Source: an uncultured Desulfovibrio sp. (GTDB taxonomy: Bacteria > Desulfobacterota > Desulfovibrionia > Desulfovibrionales > Desulfovibrionaceae). Taken from it: a stretch of DNA of 64,000 nucleotides. The position numbers and the translations under genes were made by a program. The notes under the pieces are model-generated. The model saw nothing but the letters and a program-made list of their open reading frames with translations. It had not been told where the DNA came from and did not search any database. This document shows positions 31,363-40,295 of the stretch, piece after piece (position 1 is the stretch's first letter; each line of letters opens with the position of its first letter). Location of the stretch: positions 1 to 64,000 of the forward strand of contig CALBAX010000120.1 in the NCBI GenBank assembly GCA_937926875.1. Direction: 5' to 3'.

Positions 31363-32418
31363 ATGGATTGGTTGTATGTTTTGATGCCCATCTCCGGCGT
31401 GACGATTTTCTGGCCCGGTCTGATCATTCTGGGTCTCGGCGTCGGCATCATCGGTGGTTTCTTTGGTATGGGCGGTGCCTGGATGGTTACCCCCGGTCTG
31501 AACATCCTCGGCTTCCCCATGGCTTTCGCCGTGGGCACGGACGTTGCCCACATGGCCGGGAAATCCCTGATCTCGACCTTGCGGCACGGCAAGTTCGGTA
31601 ACGTTGACTACAAGCTCGGTCTGACCATGCTGGTCGGTACCATCGTGGGCGTGGAACTGGGCGCCCAGATGCTGATGTGGCTGGAACGCCTGGGTTCCGT
31701 CGACAAGGTCGTGCGCTGGCTGTACGTCGTGCTGCTGATCTGCATGGCCTGGATGGTCTTCCATGACGTGGCCCTGCGCAAGAAGAAGGAACGCGAAGCC
31801 GCTGCCCGCGGTGAAGAGCTCTCCGCTACCGCCACCGGTATCGACTGGGCCTCCAAGCTGCACGCCATCCGCATCCCCCCCATGGTGCACTTCCATGGCG
31901 CCGGCATCTACTGCTCCGCCTGGCTGCCCATCATCGTGTCCCTGTTCACTGGCTGGCTGGCCGGTATCCTCGGCATCGGCGGCGGTCTGATCCGCATGCC
32001 CGCCCTGGTGTACCTGGTCGGTTGCCCCACCCACGTGGCCGTGGGTACGGACCTCTTCGAAGTGGCCATCTCCGGCCTGTACGGTGCCGCTTCCTTCACC
32101 TTCAAGGGTCGTACTGAACTCGTGGCCGCCCTCATCATGCTGGTCGGTGCTGCCATCGGTGCCCAGGTCGGCGCTGTCGCCACCAAGTACATCAAGGGTT
32201 ACGGCATCCGTATCGCTTTCGGTTGCGCCGTCATCGGCTGCCTCGCTTCCGTGGTCCTGAAGCTCATCCAGCCCTACTTCCCCGCCTATGCCGGCTTCAT
32301 CAACGGCGTGGCTACCGTGGTGGTCCTGGGCTTCGTGAGCGCCATCTCCCTCTACATCACCGTCCGTATGGTTCAGGGCGCCAAGGCTGAACTGGCCGCC
32401 AAGAAGCGCCAGGCGTAA
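31363..32418 (+). CDS. TauE/SafE-family anion exporter
   Basis: A 351-residue membrane protein with about 8 transmembrane helices. It shows the internally duplicated family pattern GGFFGMGGAWMVTPGLNILGFP (about 31-52) and ILGIGGGLIRMPALVYLVGCP (about 203-223), each followed by a VGTDL/VGTDV segment. A loop rich in Lys/Arg/Glu lies near 140-160. TauE/SafE proteins export sulfite or organosulfonates, or carry sulfoacetate and related anions. In a sulfate reducer sulfate, sulfite or thiosulfate transport is plausible. It is the middle gene of a sigma-54-controlled operon. Confidence 0.9.
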   Translation: MDWLYVLMPISGVTIFWPGLIILGLGVGIIGGFFGMGGAWMVTPGLNILGFPMAFAVGTDVAHMAGKSLISTLRHGKFGNVDYKLGLTMLVGTIVGVELGAQMLMWLERLGSVDKVVRWLYVVLLICMAWMVFHDVALRKKKEREAAARGEELSATATGIDWASKLHAIRIPPMVHFHGAGIYCSAWLPIIVSLFTGWLAGILGIGGGLIRMPALVYLVGCPTHVAVGTDLFEVAISGLYGAASFTFKGRTELVAALIMLVGAAIGAQVGAVATKYIKGYGIRIAFGCAVIGCLASVVLKLIQPYFPAYAGFINGVATVVVLGFVSAISLYITVRMVQGAKAELAAKKRQA

Positions 32419-32429
32419 GGAGGCAGCAC

Positions 32430-33020
32430 ATGAGAATGCGTAACGTAATCCTGACTCTGGTACTGGCTCTCAGCCTCGGTCTGACCGCGTGCGAATTTGG
32501 CCAGGTGGAACAGGGCCGCTGTGTGGCCTTCAATCCCGAAACCAAAACCCTTCTGGTGGTGCTGGACGTCAACCATGACCAGCGCAACCCCCACTACTCC
32601 GGCGGCATCCATGAGTACACCCTGCCCGCCGATCCGTCTGAAATCGGCCCCCTGCCCGTTCCCGGCGGCCGCGTGATGTTCGACCTGGATAAGTCCACCG
32701 TCACCATCTTCAATCCCGAGACCAAGGCTCTGGAAGTCCTGAACGTGCAGTTCACCGATGTCGAGAAGGGCATCAAGCGCACCCATCCCAAGGTGCACGG
32801 CAAGACCTTCCCCATCATCGACAAGGACAAGATGTCTGTGACCGAATACTCGGCCCGCCTGCAGGCCCTGGTGACCTTCACCATCCCTGCTGACAAGATC
32901 GACCTGCCCCCGGCCACCTGGGAAGCTGGTGACGAAGTCCGCATGTACTACAAGGAAAATGCCAAGCATCAGGCCCTGCGGTTCATGAACATCACCCGCA
33001 CCAACATCTTCAAGAAGTAA
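32430..33020 (+). CDS. Lipoprotein, possibly DUF4881 type
   Basis: A 196-residue protein with a lipoprotein signal: hydrophobic residues 6-18, then LTAC with Cys21 as the lipidated residue. The mature part has repeated FNPETK segments (near 35 and 91) and a beta-rich look. From memory it resembles the DUF4881 lipoproteins of Desulfovibrio. It starts 11 bp after the TauE/SafE stop with AAGGAGG upstream, so it is the third gene of the operon. It could be a periplasmic substrate-binding or structural partner of the exporter; function unknown. Confidence 0.8.
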   Translation: MRMRNVILTLVLALSLGLTACEFGQVEQGRCVAFNPETKTLLVVLDVNHDQRNPHYSGGIHEYTLPADPSEIGPLPVPGGRVMFDLDKSTVTIFNPETKALEVLNVQFTDVEKGIKRTHPKVHGKTFPIIDKDKMSVTEYSARLQALVTFTIPADKIDLPPATWEAGDEVRMYYKENAKHQALRFMNITRTNIFKK

Positions 33021-33078
33021 ACAACAGCATCCACGACCAGGGGGGCGGGGCCTCCGCCCCCCACCCCTCCTGCCAGAC

Positions 33079-33114
33079 GAGACTGCCGTGAAAAGCCTTT
33101 CCCGGCAGTCTTTT
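33079..33114 (+). terminator. Terminator of the TauE/SafE operon
   Basis: Perfect 8-bp stem GACTGCCG / CGGCAGTC (33081-33110, 14-nt loop) followed by TTTT. It is preceded by a GC-only hairpin at about 33040-33062. Confidence 0.75.
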
Positions 33115-33148
33115 GATAACAGACCCTCTTCCCGCCAAGGAGCCCGTC

Positions 33149-33463
33149 ATGACCAGCAGCTACAAGCGTTCCCTGTATTCCAGCATCGTCCGCATTGTCG
33201 CCAATGTGGTGATGATCGGCGCTGTCTTCCTGGGCATGTACATGGCCTCCCGTTCGCCCATGTCCTCCATGAGCACGTTCTGCCTCTGGTTCTTTGGCAT
33301 CTCCATTCCTGTCTGGATGGGGGCGTTCGCCCTGATCCGCAAGATCCGCCAGGTCTACGCCGATGAAGGCGCCACCTATATCGAACTGCCCCGGCAGGGC
33401 GCCAGCCTGGTCTACTGGCGGGTACTGGAACAGCCCCAGCACCACCTGGGGATCGTTCGCTGA
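33149..33463 (+). CDS. Small inner-membrane protein, unknown
   Basis: A 104-residue protein with two predicted membrane helices (about 13-32 and 42-62) and a charged C-terminal half (IRKIRQVYADEGATYIELP). AAGGAG precedes the ATG at 33149. The gene stands alone between the operon terminator and a long GC-rich hairpin at about 33483-33539. No family recognised. Confidence 0.7.
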   Translation: MTSSYKRSLYSSIVRIVANVVMIGAVFLGMYMASRSPMSSMSTFCLWFFGISIPVWMGAFALIRKIRQVYADEGATYIELPRQGASLVYWRVLEQPQHHLGIVR

Positions 33464-33482
33464 CATTCGCCTCCGGAAAAGC

Positions 33483-33539
33483 CCGCCGCCCTCCGTCCCC
33501 GCCGCTTTGGGCCGGGGCCCGAAGCGGAGGCGGCGGGCT
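33483..33539. terminator. GC-rich long hairpin, possible terminator
   Basis: Arms GCCCGCCGCC / GGCGGCGGGC with further CCG / CGG pairing inside, flanked by AAAA on the left and TT on the right. It lies after the 104-residue protein gene. It lacks a real T run in the plus direction. Confidence 0.4.
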
Positions 33540-33573
33540 TGCCGGAAGGCCGCTCTTCCTCTAGACTGGCCGC

Positions 33574-34416
33574 ATGAGCGATTCCTCCCATTCCTTCTGG
33601 CAGGCATTGCCGGCCCTCAAAGAACGCCAGCGCCGCACAGGTCTGCTGGCTGCTCTTGTGCTGGGGCTGGCCATCCTCGTCCTTGTGGACGGCTTGCAGG
33701 CCCTCATGCGTGCCGGCTCCTACCATCTGGACATCGTTGCCGGGCAGGGGACCATGCTTTCCGGCCCCATCGGTATCGACAAGCCGCGCGACAGCGACCT
33801 GCTGGTCTCCGTGACCCCGGAAGGCGCGCCGCTGGGCTTCCGTCTGGACGGTTTCTTTGCCAGCTACTGGTTCGGCAACGGCATGTGGCGCGGCGAGATC
33901 GTGGCGGAGCAGGGGGCCACGCCCGGCACCTACGCCCTGAGCGTCCGCGTGCGCGGCACACCGGCCAGCGCCACACAGCGCTACGAGATCACTGTCTGGA
34001 GCGATGCCGCCAGCCTGCGCCAGGGGGCCTATTCCCTGACCGTGTCCCTGCTGGGCTTCAATCCCTTCTGGCTGTCGGGCATCCTGGCCTGTCTGGGTGT
34101 CGTGCCGGGCCTGCTCTCCTTCCTGTCCGGGCGGCGCATCGTCAGGCTGCTCTGGCACGCCGGGTTCAGCGAAGTTTTCCGCACGGCGCCCCAGAAGGAC
34201 GGCAGCCTGCTGCTCTGGTGTTCGGGCTCCAAGAAGGAAGGCCCTGCCGAAGGCTCCCTGTGTGACGTGGCCGACGCTGAAGGCCGTGTGCTGGGGCAAG
34301 CCAGGCTGGAGAAGAAGGCCGCCACCTGCATGGAACTGCGTCTGCCTGCCGGGGCACTGTCTGAAGGCGAGGTCCCGGAAAACTGCTATGTGCGTCTGTC
34401 CGCACCGCGCAGCTGA
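33574..34416 (+). CDS. Membrane protein with periplasmic beta domain, unknown
   Basis: A 280-residue protein. TM1 is at about 22-44. An extracytoplasmic domain of about 120 residues follows, beta-rich, with TYALSVRVRGTPASATQRYEI. TM2 is at about 163-188, and a cytoplasmic tail with LLLWCSGSKKEG and several beta-strands ends the protein. The central domain has the look of a small immunoglobulin-like fold, but I cannot assign a family. Monocistronic, with a hairpin after the stop (about 34443-34468). Confidence 0.7.
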   Translation: MSDSSHSFWQALPALKERQRRTGLLAALVLGLAILVLVDGLQALMRAGSYHLDIVAGQGTMLSGPIGIDKPRDSDLLVSVTPEGAPLGFRLDGFFASYWFGNGMWRGEIVAEQGATPGTYALSVRVRGTPASATQRYEITVWSDAASLRQGAYSLTVSLLGFNPFWLSGILACLGVVPGLLSFLSGRRIVRLLWHAGFSEVFRTAPQKDGSLLLWCSGSKKEGPAEGSLCDVADAEGRVLGQARLEKKAATCMELRLPAGALSEGEVPENCYVRLSAPRS

Positions 34417-34746
34417 TCTCTTTTCCCGGAAGATCGCATGGAGGGGCTTCCCGGCAGGGAGGCCCTTTCCCATCTCCTGCGGCGCTCCGGTCTTGTGCCG
34501 GCAAGGTTCGTGCGGGGCCCCGGTCTTTCCGGCATGTCCCGTCTCTGGAAAGGGAGGGAGCACCCCCTGATGCCCGGCGGCCTTCCGGGACGAGGCAGAC
34601 GGCCGGGGGCAGCATCATGTCCCGTGACGTGCCCCGTGTCGCCGTCCCCCGCCTGTCCTGCTTGCCGCCGGGGCGGCCATGGGCTACACTTGCAAAGCGC
34701 CGTGGCTCCTGTCATGGCAGCTGTATAACAAGGATGTAACTGCAAG
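34417..34746. other. Intergenic region with one terminator-like hairpin
   Basis: 330 bp before ychJ. A GGGCTTCCC / GGGAGGCCC hairpin near 34443-34468, followed by TTTCC, probably ends the upstream transcript. Short frames in the rest look non-coding. Confidence 0.45.
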
Positions 34747-35259
34747 ATGTCTGAACTGTGTCCCTGCGGCAGTGGCCGCCCTCTGGACGAATGTTGTGGT
34801 CCCTACCTGGAAGGCAATGCCTGGCCCGATGATGCCGACACCATGGTGCGTTCGCGCTTCAGCGCCTACTGCCTCGGCAAATTCGATTATCTGGTGGAGA
34901 CCACGCATCCCGCCTATCGCGAAGATCTGACCGCCCAGATGCTGGAAGAACAGACCCGTGACGTCCACTGGCTGCGTCTGGACATGGGCCCCTGTGAAAA
35001 GGACCAGCCCGAAGGCGAGAACGGCGAGCTCTTCGATACGGCCGAATTTTATGCCTACTACGAACTGGAAGGTTCCGTGCGCCAGATCGGTGAACGCAGC
35101 TTTTTCCAGCGCAAGGACGGCAAGCTGTACTATGTGGATGGCGTGGCCCGTCGCCCCAAGGCCTATCGCCGTCCCGAACCCAAGGTGGGCCGTAACGATC
35201 CCTGTCCCTGCGGCAGCGGCAAAAAATACAAGAAGTGCTGCGGCCGGGAATCGGCCTAG
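34747..35259 (+). CDS. YchJ-family protein with two SEC-C zinc motifs
   Basis: A 170-residue cytoplasmic protein. A SEC-C zinc-binding motif sits at each end: CPCGSGRPLDECC at about 5-17 and CPCGSGKKYKKCC near 153-165. Between them is the YchJ/NTF2-like domain with MVRSRFSAYCLGKFDYLVETTHP. This matches E. coli YchJ in order and length. The SEC-C motif is the one at the SecA C-terminus that binds zinc and SecB. The function of YchJ itself is not established. The cysteine-rich gene 12 bp downstream is probably co-transcribed. Confidence 0.9.
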   Translation: MSELCPCGSGRPLDECCGPYLEGNAWPDDADTMVRSRFSAYCLGKFDYLVETTHPAYREDLTAQMLEEQTRDVHWLRLDMGPCEKDQPEGENGELFDTAEFYAYYELEGSVRQIGERSFFQRKDGKLYYVDGVARRPKAYRRPEPKVGRNDPCPCGSGKKYKKCCGRESA

Positions 35260-35271
35260 GCGGGGGGATCC

Positions 35272-35625
35272 ATGGCCAATCCTGGCCCTGTGGCCGCCAT
35301 CCGGCAATTTTGTCTTGAATGTCAGGGCAATTCCTCCCGTTCCGTGCGTCAGTGCGCGGATGAGGACTGCCCCCTGTGGGGCTGGCGCATGGCCGCCATC
35401 GAGGCGGACAGCCGTCCGGAATGGCATGGCCCCGATGCACCGCGCCGGGCCCTGCGCGTCATCCGCGGGCAGTGCATGATGTGCGCGGGCAGCCGTGCCG
35501 ACGTGCGCCAGTGTGCCGCCCGTGAGGACTGCGTGCTGTGGCGCTACCGTTTCGGCGTGCGCCCGCAGACCTACAAGGACGTGCGGCGGCGCTTTTTTGC
35601 CCCCAAACCCCTGAAACTGTTTTGA
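35272..35625 (+). CDS. Cysteine-rich protein with duplicated zinc-finger-like motif
   Basis: A 117-residue protein with two copies of one pattern. The first is CLECQGN...VRQCADEDCPLWGWR (about residues 14-39); the second is CMMCAGS...VRQCAAREDCVLWRYR (about 68-93). Each has C-x2-C, a gap, then C-x4-5-C followed by a tryptophan and arginine. Such spacing suggests two zinc sites or an iron-sulfur site. A basic tail follows. It is 12 bp after ychJ, another zinc protein. I cannot name the family; nucleic-acid binding is a guess. Confidence 0.75.
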   Translation: MANPGPVAAIRQFCLECQGNSSRSVRQCADEDCPLWGWRMAAIEADSRPEWHGPDAPRRALRVIRGQCMMCAGSRADVRQCAAREDCVLWRYRFGVRPQTYKDVRRRFFAPKPLKLF

Positions 35626-35631
35626 TCTTAT

Positions 35632-35658
35632 GGAGCGGCGCCAGCGTGGTGCCGCTCC
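35632..35658 (+). terminator. Possible terminator after the cysteine-rich gene
   Basis: GGAGCGGCGCCA / TGGTGCCGCTCC stem with one G-T pair and a 3-nt loop, 6 bp after the stop codon. No proper T run follows, so its strength is doubtful. Confidence 0.35.
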
Positions 35659-35729
35659 GGCCCTCTTTCCGGCCCTGCCGGTCCTTTTGGCTTCCCTTGC
35701 GGAAGACCCTCCATCCACGGGAGGACGCC

Positions 35730-37070
35730 ATGATGCATACGCTTGAATGGTCCCGCGCCTATACAGGCCGTTTGCAGCGGGACGCCGCCGCTGCCTTCGC
35801 CGCGCGTGCGCCGGAGTTGTCGCGCCGTCTGGAGACGGAATGCGCACAGGGCTCGCTGCCCTTCCTGACCATGCCGTACCGGGAGCGTCTGGAGCGGGAA
35901 CTGCCGCCCCTGCTGCCCCGGCTCCGTGCGCGGCGCCATATGCTGGTGCTGGGCATAGGCGGCTCCGCGCTGGGGGCCCGCGCCCTGCAGCGCGCCTTTG
36001 CGCCCGGGCAGGATGGCCCCTGCCATGACGGCCCCTGCCTCTGGATCGCGGACAATGTCTGCGCCGCCACCTTCGAAAGCTGGCTGTCCAAGCTGCCGCC
36101 CCGCGAGACCACCGTGGTCTGCATCAGCAAGTCCGGCGGCACCATCGAGACCCTTGCCCAGTATTTCCTTTGCCGGGACTGGCTGCGCCAGGCCCTGGGC
36201 GAGCGCTGGCACGAGCACATGGTCGTGGTCACGGACCTGCACAAGGGCTTCTTGCGTGAGGAGGCATCCCGCTACGGTCTGGCTTCGCTGGAAGTGCCGG
36301 ACAATCTGGGGGGCCGCTATTCGGCCCTGTCGGCCGTGGGCCTGCTGCCCGCCGCTTTTTTGGGCATCGACTGGCAGGCCCTGCTGGACGGTGCGTCCGC
36401 CGTGGCCCGTCCGCTGGCCCAGGACCCCTCCTGCCTTGCCGGGCATCCTGCCTTCCATCTGGCCTGCTGGGCCAACGCGCTGGAGAGCCACGGCTACAGC
36501 CAGCTGATCTTTTTCTGCTATGTGCCGCAATGGGCCACCTACGGCCCCTGGTTCGCCCAGCTCTGGGCCGAGAGCCTGGGCAAGGACGGCAAGGGCATCA
36601 TGCCTGTGCCCGCCACCGGGGTCACGGATCAGCACTCCGTCAACCAGATGTTCCTGGACGGGCAGCGTGACAAGGGCTGCATCTTCGTGACCGCCCGGGG
36701 GCTGGAGCAGGGGCGGCATTTCGGCCAGGATCTGCCGGAGGTCTGGAGCTGGCTGCGCGGCAAGCCTTTCGGGGCCCTGCTGGAAGCCGAAGGCCTGGGC
36801 ACGCGCATGGCCCTGTGCCAGAGCGGTGTGCCCCTGCTGCACATGGAGATGGGCGAATGCACGCCCCGTGCGGCGGGCAGCATGATGCTCCTGCTGGAAG
36901 CGGCCACGGTCTTCACCGGCTGGCTCATGGGCATCAACCCGCTGGACCAGCCCGCTGTGGAACTGGGCAAGCGGCTGGCCAACACCCGTCTGGGGGCGTC
37001 CGGCTATCCCCGGGAGGCTGCCGATCTTGCCGAGTATCTGGCTGTGGCGCAGGAGCCCGAGAGCTTCTAG
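35730..37070 (+). CDS. pgi: Glucose-6-phosphate isomerase
   Basis: A 446-residue enzyme interconverting glucose-6-phosphate and fructose-6-phosphate. SIS-type segments are LGIGGSALGARALQRAF (about 73-89) and VVCISKSGGTIETLAQYFL (about 128-146). The active-site segment is DNLGGRYSALSAVGLLPAAF, and the C-terminal residues include TDQHSVNQMFLDG with the catalytic His near 302. It is the compact bacterial form, like Bacillus Pgi (about 450) rather than E. coli (549). GGGAGGACGCC precedes ATGATG at 35730. Cytoplasmic. Confidence 0.93.
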   Translation: MMHTLEWSRAYTGRLQRDAAAAFAARAPELSRRLETECAQGSLPFLTMPYRERLERELPPLLPRLRARRHMLVLGIGGSALGARALQRAFAPGQDGPCHDGPCLWIADNVCAATFESWLSKLPPRETTVVCISKSGGTIETLAQYFLCRDWLRQALGERWHEHMVVVTDLHKGFLREEASRYGLASLEVPDNLGGRYSALSAVGLLPAAFLGIDWQALLDGASAVARPLAQDPSCLAGHPAFHLACWANALESHGYSQLIFFCYVPQWATYGPWFAQLWAESLGKDGKGIMPVPATGVTDQHSVNQMFLDGQRDKGCIFVTARGLEQGRHFGQDLPEVWSWLRGKPFGALLEAEGLGTRMALCQSGVPLLHMEMGECTPRAAGSMMLLLEAATVFTGWLMGINPLDQPAVELGKRLANTRLGASGYPREAADLAEYLAVAQEPESF

Positions 37071-37141
37071 GTAGCCTGTTTTTTCCTGCCGTGTCGCGGC
37101 CTGTCCTGTCCCGGGCCGCAGACGGCGGACTGGAGCGTCGC

Positions 37142-38734
37142 ATGTTCAAAGGTGGTACCGCCGCAGCGGGAGCGACGGCAGAGCAGGATCTGCCGCTGAG
37201 CTATGCCCGCACGCTGTCCTGGCTCTCGCTGCTGGTCATCATGGCCACCAGTCTGGTGCTGTCGTTCTTCATCGCCAACTCGGCGCGCGAGGCCCTGCTG
37301 ACACGGCAGGAGAACTTCTCCCGCCTGCTGGCCGAGAACCTCAACCACCAGATCTACCGGCGTTTCGCCCTGCCCACCTTGCTGGCCCACGGCCGCATAG
37401 CGCTGCGCCAGGCCAGCCAGTATGAGAGGCTGGATCAGGTGGTGCAGTCCGTGGTCCACGGGCTGCCCATGGAACGCCTGCGCATCTACGACTTCACGCG
37501 CGTGGTGGCCTATTCCACCAGCCGGGAAGAACTGGGACGCATGGGCGTGGGCCCGGAAAGCCTGGACAGCACCCTGCGCGGCGGCGTGCCCAAGCCGGAG
37601 CTCATCTCCAATATCCCGGACTGGCGGGCCATCTTCCATCTGCCCCTGCCGTCAGGGACCTTCGTTTTGCGGACCCTCTATCCCCTGCGCGGGGAGCCTC
37701 TCCAGCCGGGGGCGGAGCCGCCCATCATGGGAGCGCTGGAGCTGACGCAGGACATCACCAGCGATTACGAGCAGATTCTGCTTTTCCAGGGCGTGGTGGT
37801 GGTGACCTGCCTGCTGTCATCGGTCATCATGTTCGCCTTGCTCCTGATGCTCATCCAGCGGGCGGAACGTGTCCTGGCCGACCGCATGGCCAAGAACCGC
37901 CAGCTGGAGAACGAGCTGCACAGCAACGAGAAGCTGGTCAGCATGGGGCGTGTCATCGCCAGCATCGCCCACGAGATACGCAACCCGCTGGGCATCATCC
38001 GCTCCAGCGCGGAGCTGCTGCAACGCCGTATGGGCAAGGCCGATGCCGGGACATCGCGCATCCTGCAGGCCATCTATGACGAATCCGTCCGCCTGTCGCA
38101 GACGGTCAACGATTTTCTGGACTATGCCCGCCCCCGCCAGCCGCGGCAGGATCTGGTGGACCTGGATCTTGTGCTGAGCCAGGTGCTGGCCTTTCTGGAA
38201 GGGGAGCTGGGCCGCGTGGGTGTGGCCGTGGAGCGGGCCACTTCGCCCGGGCTGTGGGTGCGCGGTGACAAGGACCTGCTCTACCGGGCCATCTACAACA
38301 TCCTGGTCAATGGCCAGCAGGCCATGGACGGGCCGGGCATCATCCGCATCAGCAGCCGCATGGGCGGCGACGGGCGCGTGGTGCTGGAGGCCCTGGATTC
38401 GGGGCCGGGCTTCGATCCGGCCCTGCTGGACAGCGTGCTGGACCCCTTCTTCACCACCAAGGACGGCGGCACGGGCCTGGGTCTGCCCATCGTCAGTTCC
38501 ATCGTCAACAGTCATGGCGGCGAGATCCAGCTGGAGAACGGGCCCGAAGGCGGGGCCCTGGTGCGCATCCTGCTGCCCGCAGCGGAGCCGGAGAAGCCAG
38601 AAGAGCCTGAAGCCCCGGCTGCCACTCCTGCTCCTGCGGAAGTCCAGCCCGCCGCGGCGGAAAGCGGGGCGGCTGCCGCCCAGCCTGCTGCCGTCAGGGA
38701 GGACGGGACGCCGGGGCCCCGCAAGGAAAGCTAG
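37142..38734 (+). CDS. Membrane sensor histidine kinase (NtrB/ZraS type)
   Basis: A 530-residue kinase. TM1 is at about 24-44, a periplasmic sensor at about 45-212 and TM2 at about 213-238. The HisKA domain carries the phosphoacceptor His277 in ASIAHEIRNPLG. The ATP domain has an N box (NILVNGQQAMDG), a G1 box (LDSGPGFDP) and a G2 box (GGTGLGLPIV). The last 65 residues are a Pro/Ala/Glu-rich tail without a domain. The start is the ATG at 37142; the long upstream frame lies inside pgi. It lies 181 bp before a sigma-54 response regulator, clearly its partner. The signal is unknown. Confidence 0.92.
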   Translation: MFKGGTAAAGATAEQDLPLSYARTLSWLSLLVIMATSLVLSFFIANSAREALLTRQENFSRLLAENLNHQIYRRFALPTLLAHGRIALRQASQYERLDQVVQSVVHGLPMERLRIYDFTRVVAYSTSREELGRMGVGPESLDSTLRGGVPKPELISNIPDWRAIFHLPLPSGTFVLRTLYPLRGEPLQPGAEPPIMGALELTQDITSDYEQILLFQGVVVVTCLLSSVIMFALLLMLIQRAERVLADRMAKNRQLENELHSNEKLVSMGRVIASIAHEIRNPLGIIRSSAELLQRRMGKADAGTSRILQAIYDESVRLSQTVNDFLDYARPRQPRQDLVDLDLVLSQVLAFLEGELGRVGVAVERATSPGLWVRGDKDLLYRAIYNILVNGQQAMDGPGIIRISSRMGGDGRVVLEALDSGPGFDPALLDSVLDPFFTTKDGGTGLGLPIVSSIVNSHGGEIQLENGPEGGALVRILLPAAEPEKPEEPEAPAATPAPAEVQPAAAESGAAAAQPAAVREDGTPGPRKES

Positions 38735-38915
38735 GCGTGCCCGCACGCCGGGCTGTCGTCCCGCCTGCGGACAGCCTGGAGCAGGAACGATGTCGCAGGC
38801 CGGCCATACAGCGTCTCCCTCTGGCGGGCCGCTGGGCAGAGAATCAGTCTTGTTGCGGGCACTACGGTCCTGGGCCTGCTCGGATCCGCCTCACGCCTGT
38901 ACGGGGAGAGACACC

Positions 38916-40295
38916 ATGAGTGACAAATCGCATATCCTGGTCATCGACGACGAAAAGAACTATCTGCTGGTGTTGCAGACCCTGCTGGAGGATGAAGGCT
39001 ACACCGTCACCGCCATCAGCGATCCCGAGACGGCCCTGGCCTTCCTGGCCGAGAGCGAAGTGGACGTGGTGGTGACGGACATGAAGATGCCCAAGGTCTC
39101 CGGGCGTGAGGTGCTGCAACATGTGAAGAAGAGCTGGCCGTACATCCCGGTCCTCATCATGACGGCCTTCGGCTCCATCGAAAGCGCCGTGGAGGCCATG
39201 AAATACGGGGCCTTCGACTACATCACCAAGCCGTTCTCCAATGACGAGCTGCTGCTCTCCATCCATAACGCCACGGAGCTGGCCCGCGCCCACCGGCAGT
39301 ACCGCCTGCTGCAGGAGGCCATGGAAGAGCGCTACAGCGTGCACCAGATCGTGGGCCGCAGCCGCGCCATCCGCGATGTGCTGGTCATGGTGGACCGCGC
39401 CGCGCCCAGCCGTTCCACAGTGCTCATCACCGGCGAGTCGGGCACGGGCAAGGAGCTGGTGGCCCGCGCCATCCATTATGCCAGCCCGCGCAAGGAGAAG
39501 CCCTTTGTTTCGGTCAACTGCATGGCCCTCAACCCCGGTGTGCTGGAGAGCGAGCTCTTCGGCCATGAGAAAGGCTCCTTCACCGGTGCCGTGGCCATGC
39601 GGCGCGGCCGCTTCGAACAGGCCGACGGCGGTACGCTCTTTTTGGACGAGATCGCCGAGCTGACGCCCGATCTGCAGGTCAAGCTGCTGCGTGTCCTTCA
39701 GGAGCGCCGTTTCGAGCGCGTGGGCGGCGGCGAGGAGATCGAGGTGGACATCCGCGTGGTGGCCGCCACCAACAAGGATCTGGCCGCCATGGTGGAGAAG
39801 GGCACCTTCCGCGATGACCTCTATTACCGCCTGAACGTGGTGCAGATCCCCCTGCCGGCCCTGCGCGAGCGCCGGGAGGACATCCCGCTGCTGGTGGCCC
39901 ACTTCATGGACAAGGTGGCGCACGAGAACGATATGCCGGCCAAGAAATTCACCACCGAGGCCCTCAACTACCTGAGCGGCTACGAGTGGCCCGGCAATAT
40001 CCGCCAGCTGGAGAACGTGGTGGAATCCTGCATGGTGCTGGTGCCCGGCACGGTCATCGACGTGGACAACCTGCCCGCCGAGATCCGGGACGAGGACTCC
40101 CAGTTCAAGAGCGCCGTGGACCTGCTGCCCGTGCAGCTGGATCTGGCCGATACCCTGGAGAAGATCGAGGCAGCCCTCATCCGTCGCGCCCTGGTGCGCG
40201 CCGACCTGGTGCAGGTCAAGGCCGCCGAGCTGCTGGGCATCTCCAAGAGCCTGTTGCAGTACAAGCTCAAGAAATACGCCATCACCGGGCATTAG
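38916..40295 (+). CDS. Sigma-54-dependent response regulator (NtrC/ZraR family)
   Basis: A 459-residue three-domain activator. The receiver domain (about 5-120) has an acidic pocket DDE (11-13), phospho-acceptor Asp55 and Lys105. The AAA+ domain (about 142-375) has Walker A GESGTGKE (173-180), sigma-54 contact loop GSFTGA (220-225, a common GAFTGA variant) and DDLYYRLNVV. A C-terminal Fis-type helix-turn-helix (about 425-457) has AAELLGISKSLLQYKLKKY. GGGGAGAG precedes the ATG at 38916. It should be phosphorylated by the kinase just upstream. Targets are not visible; no sigma-54 promoter lies directly next to it. Confidence 0.94.
   Translation: MSDKSHILVIDDEKNYLLVLQTLLEDEGYTVTAISDPETALAFLAESEVDVVVTDMKMPKVSGREVLQHVKKSWPYIPVLIMTAFGSIESAVEAMKYGAFDYITKPFSNDELLLSIHNATELARAHRQYRLLQEAMEERYSVHQIVGRSRAIRDVLVMVDRAAPSRSTVLITGESGTGKELVARAIHYASPRKEKPFVSVNCMALNPGVLESELFGHEKGSFTGAVAMRRGRFEQADGGTLFLDEIAELTPDLQVKLLRVLQERRFERVGGGEEIEVDIRVVAATNKDLAAMVEKGTFRDDLYYRLNVVQIPLPALRERREDIPLLVAHFMDKVAHENDMPAKKFTTEALNYLSGYEWPGNIRQLENVVESCMVLVPGTVIDVDNLPAEIRDEDSQFKSAVDLLPVQLDLADTLEKIEAALIRRALVRADLVQVKAAELLGISKSLLQYKLKKYAITGH

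Noticed and set aside
34438..34728. A 96-codon plus-strand frame between two genes
   Set aside because: Overlaps a terminator-like hairpin, lacks a ribosome site and has arbitrary composition.
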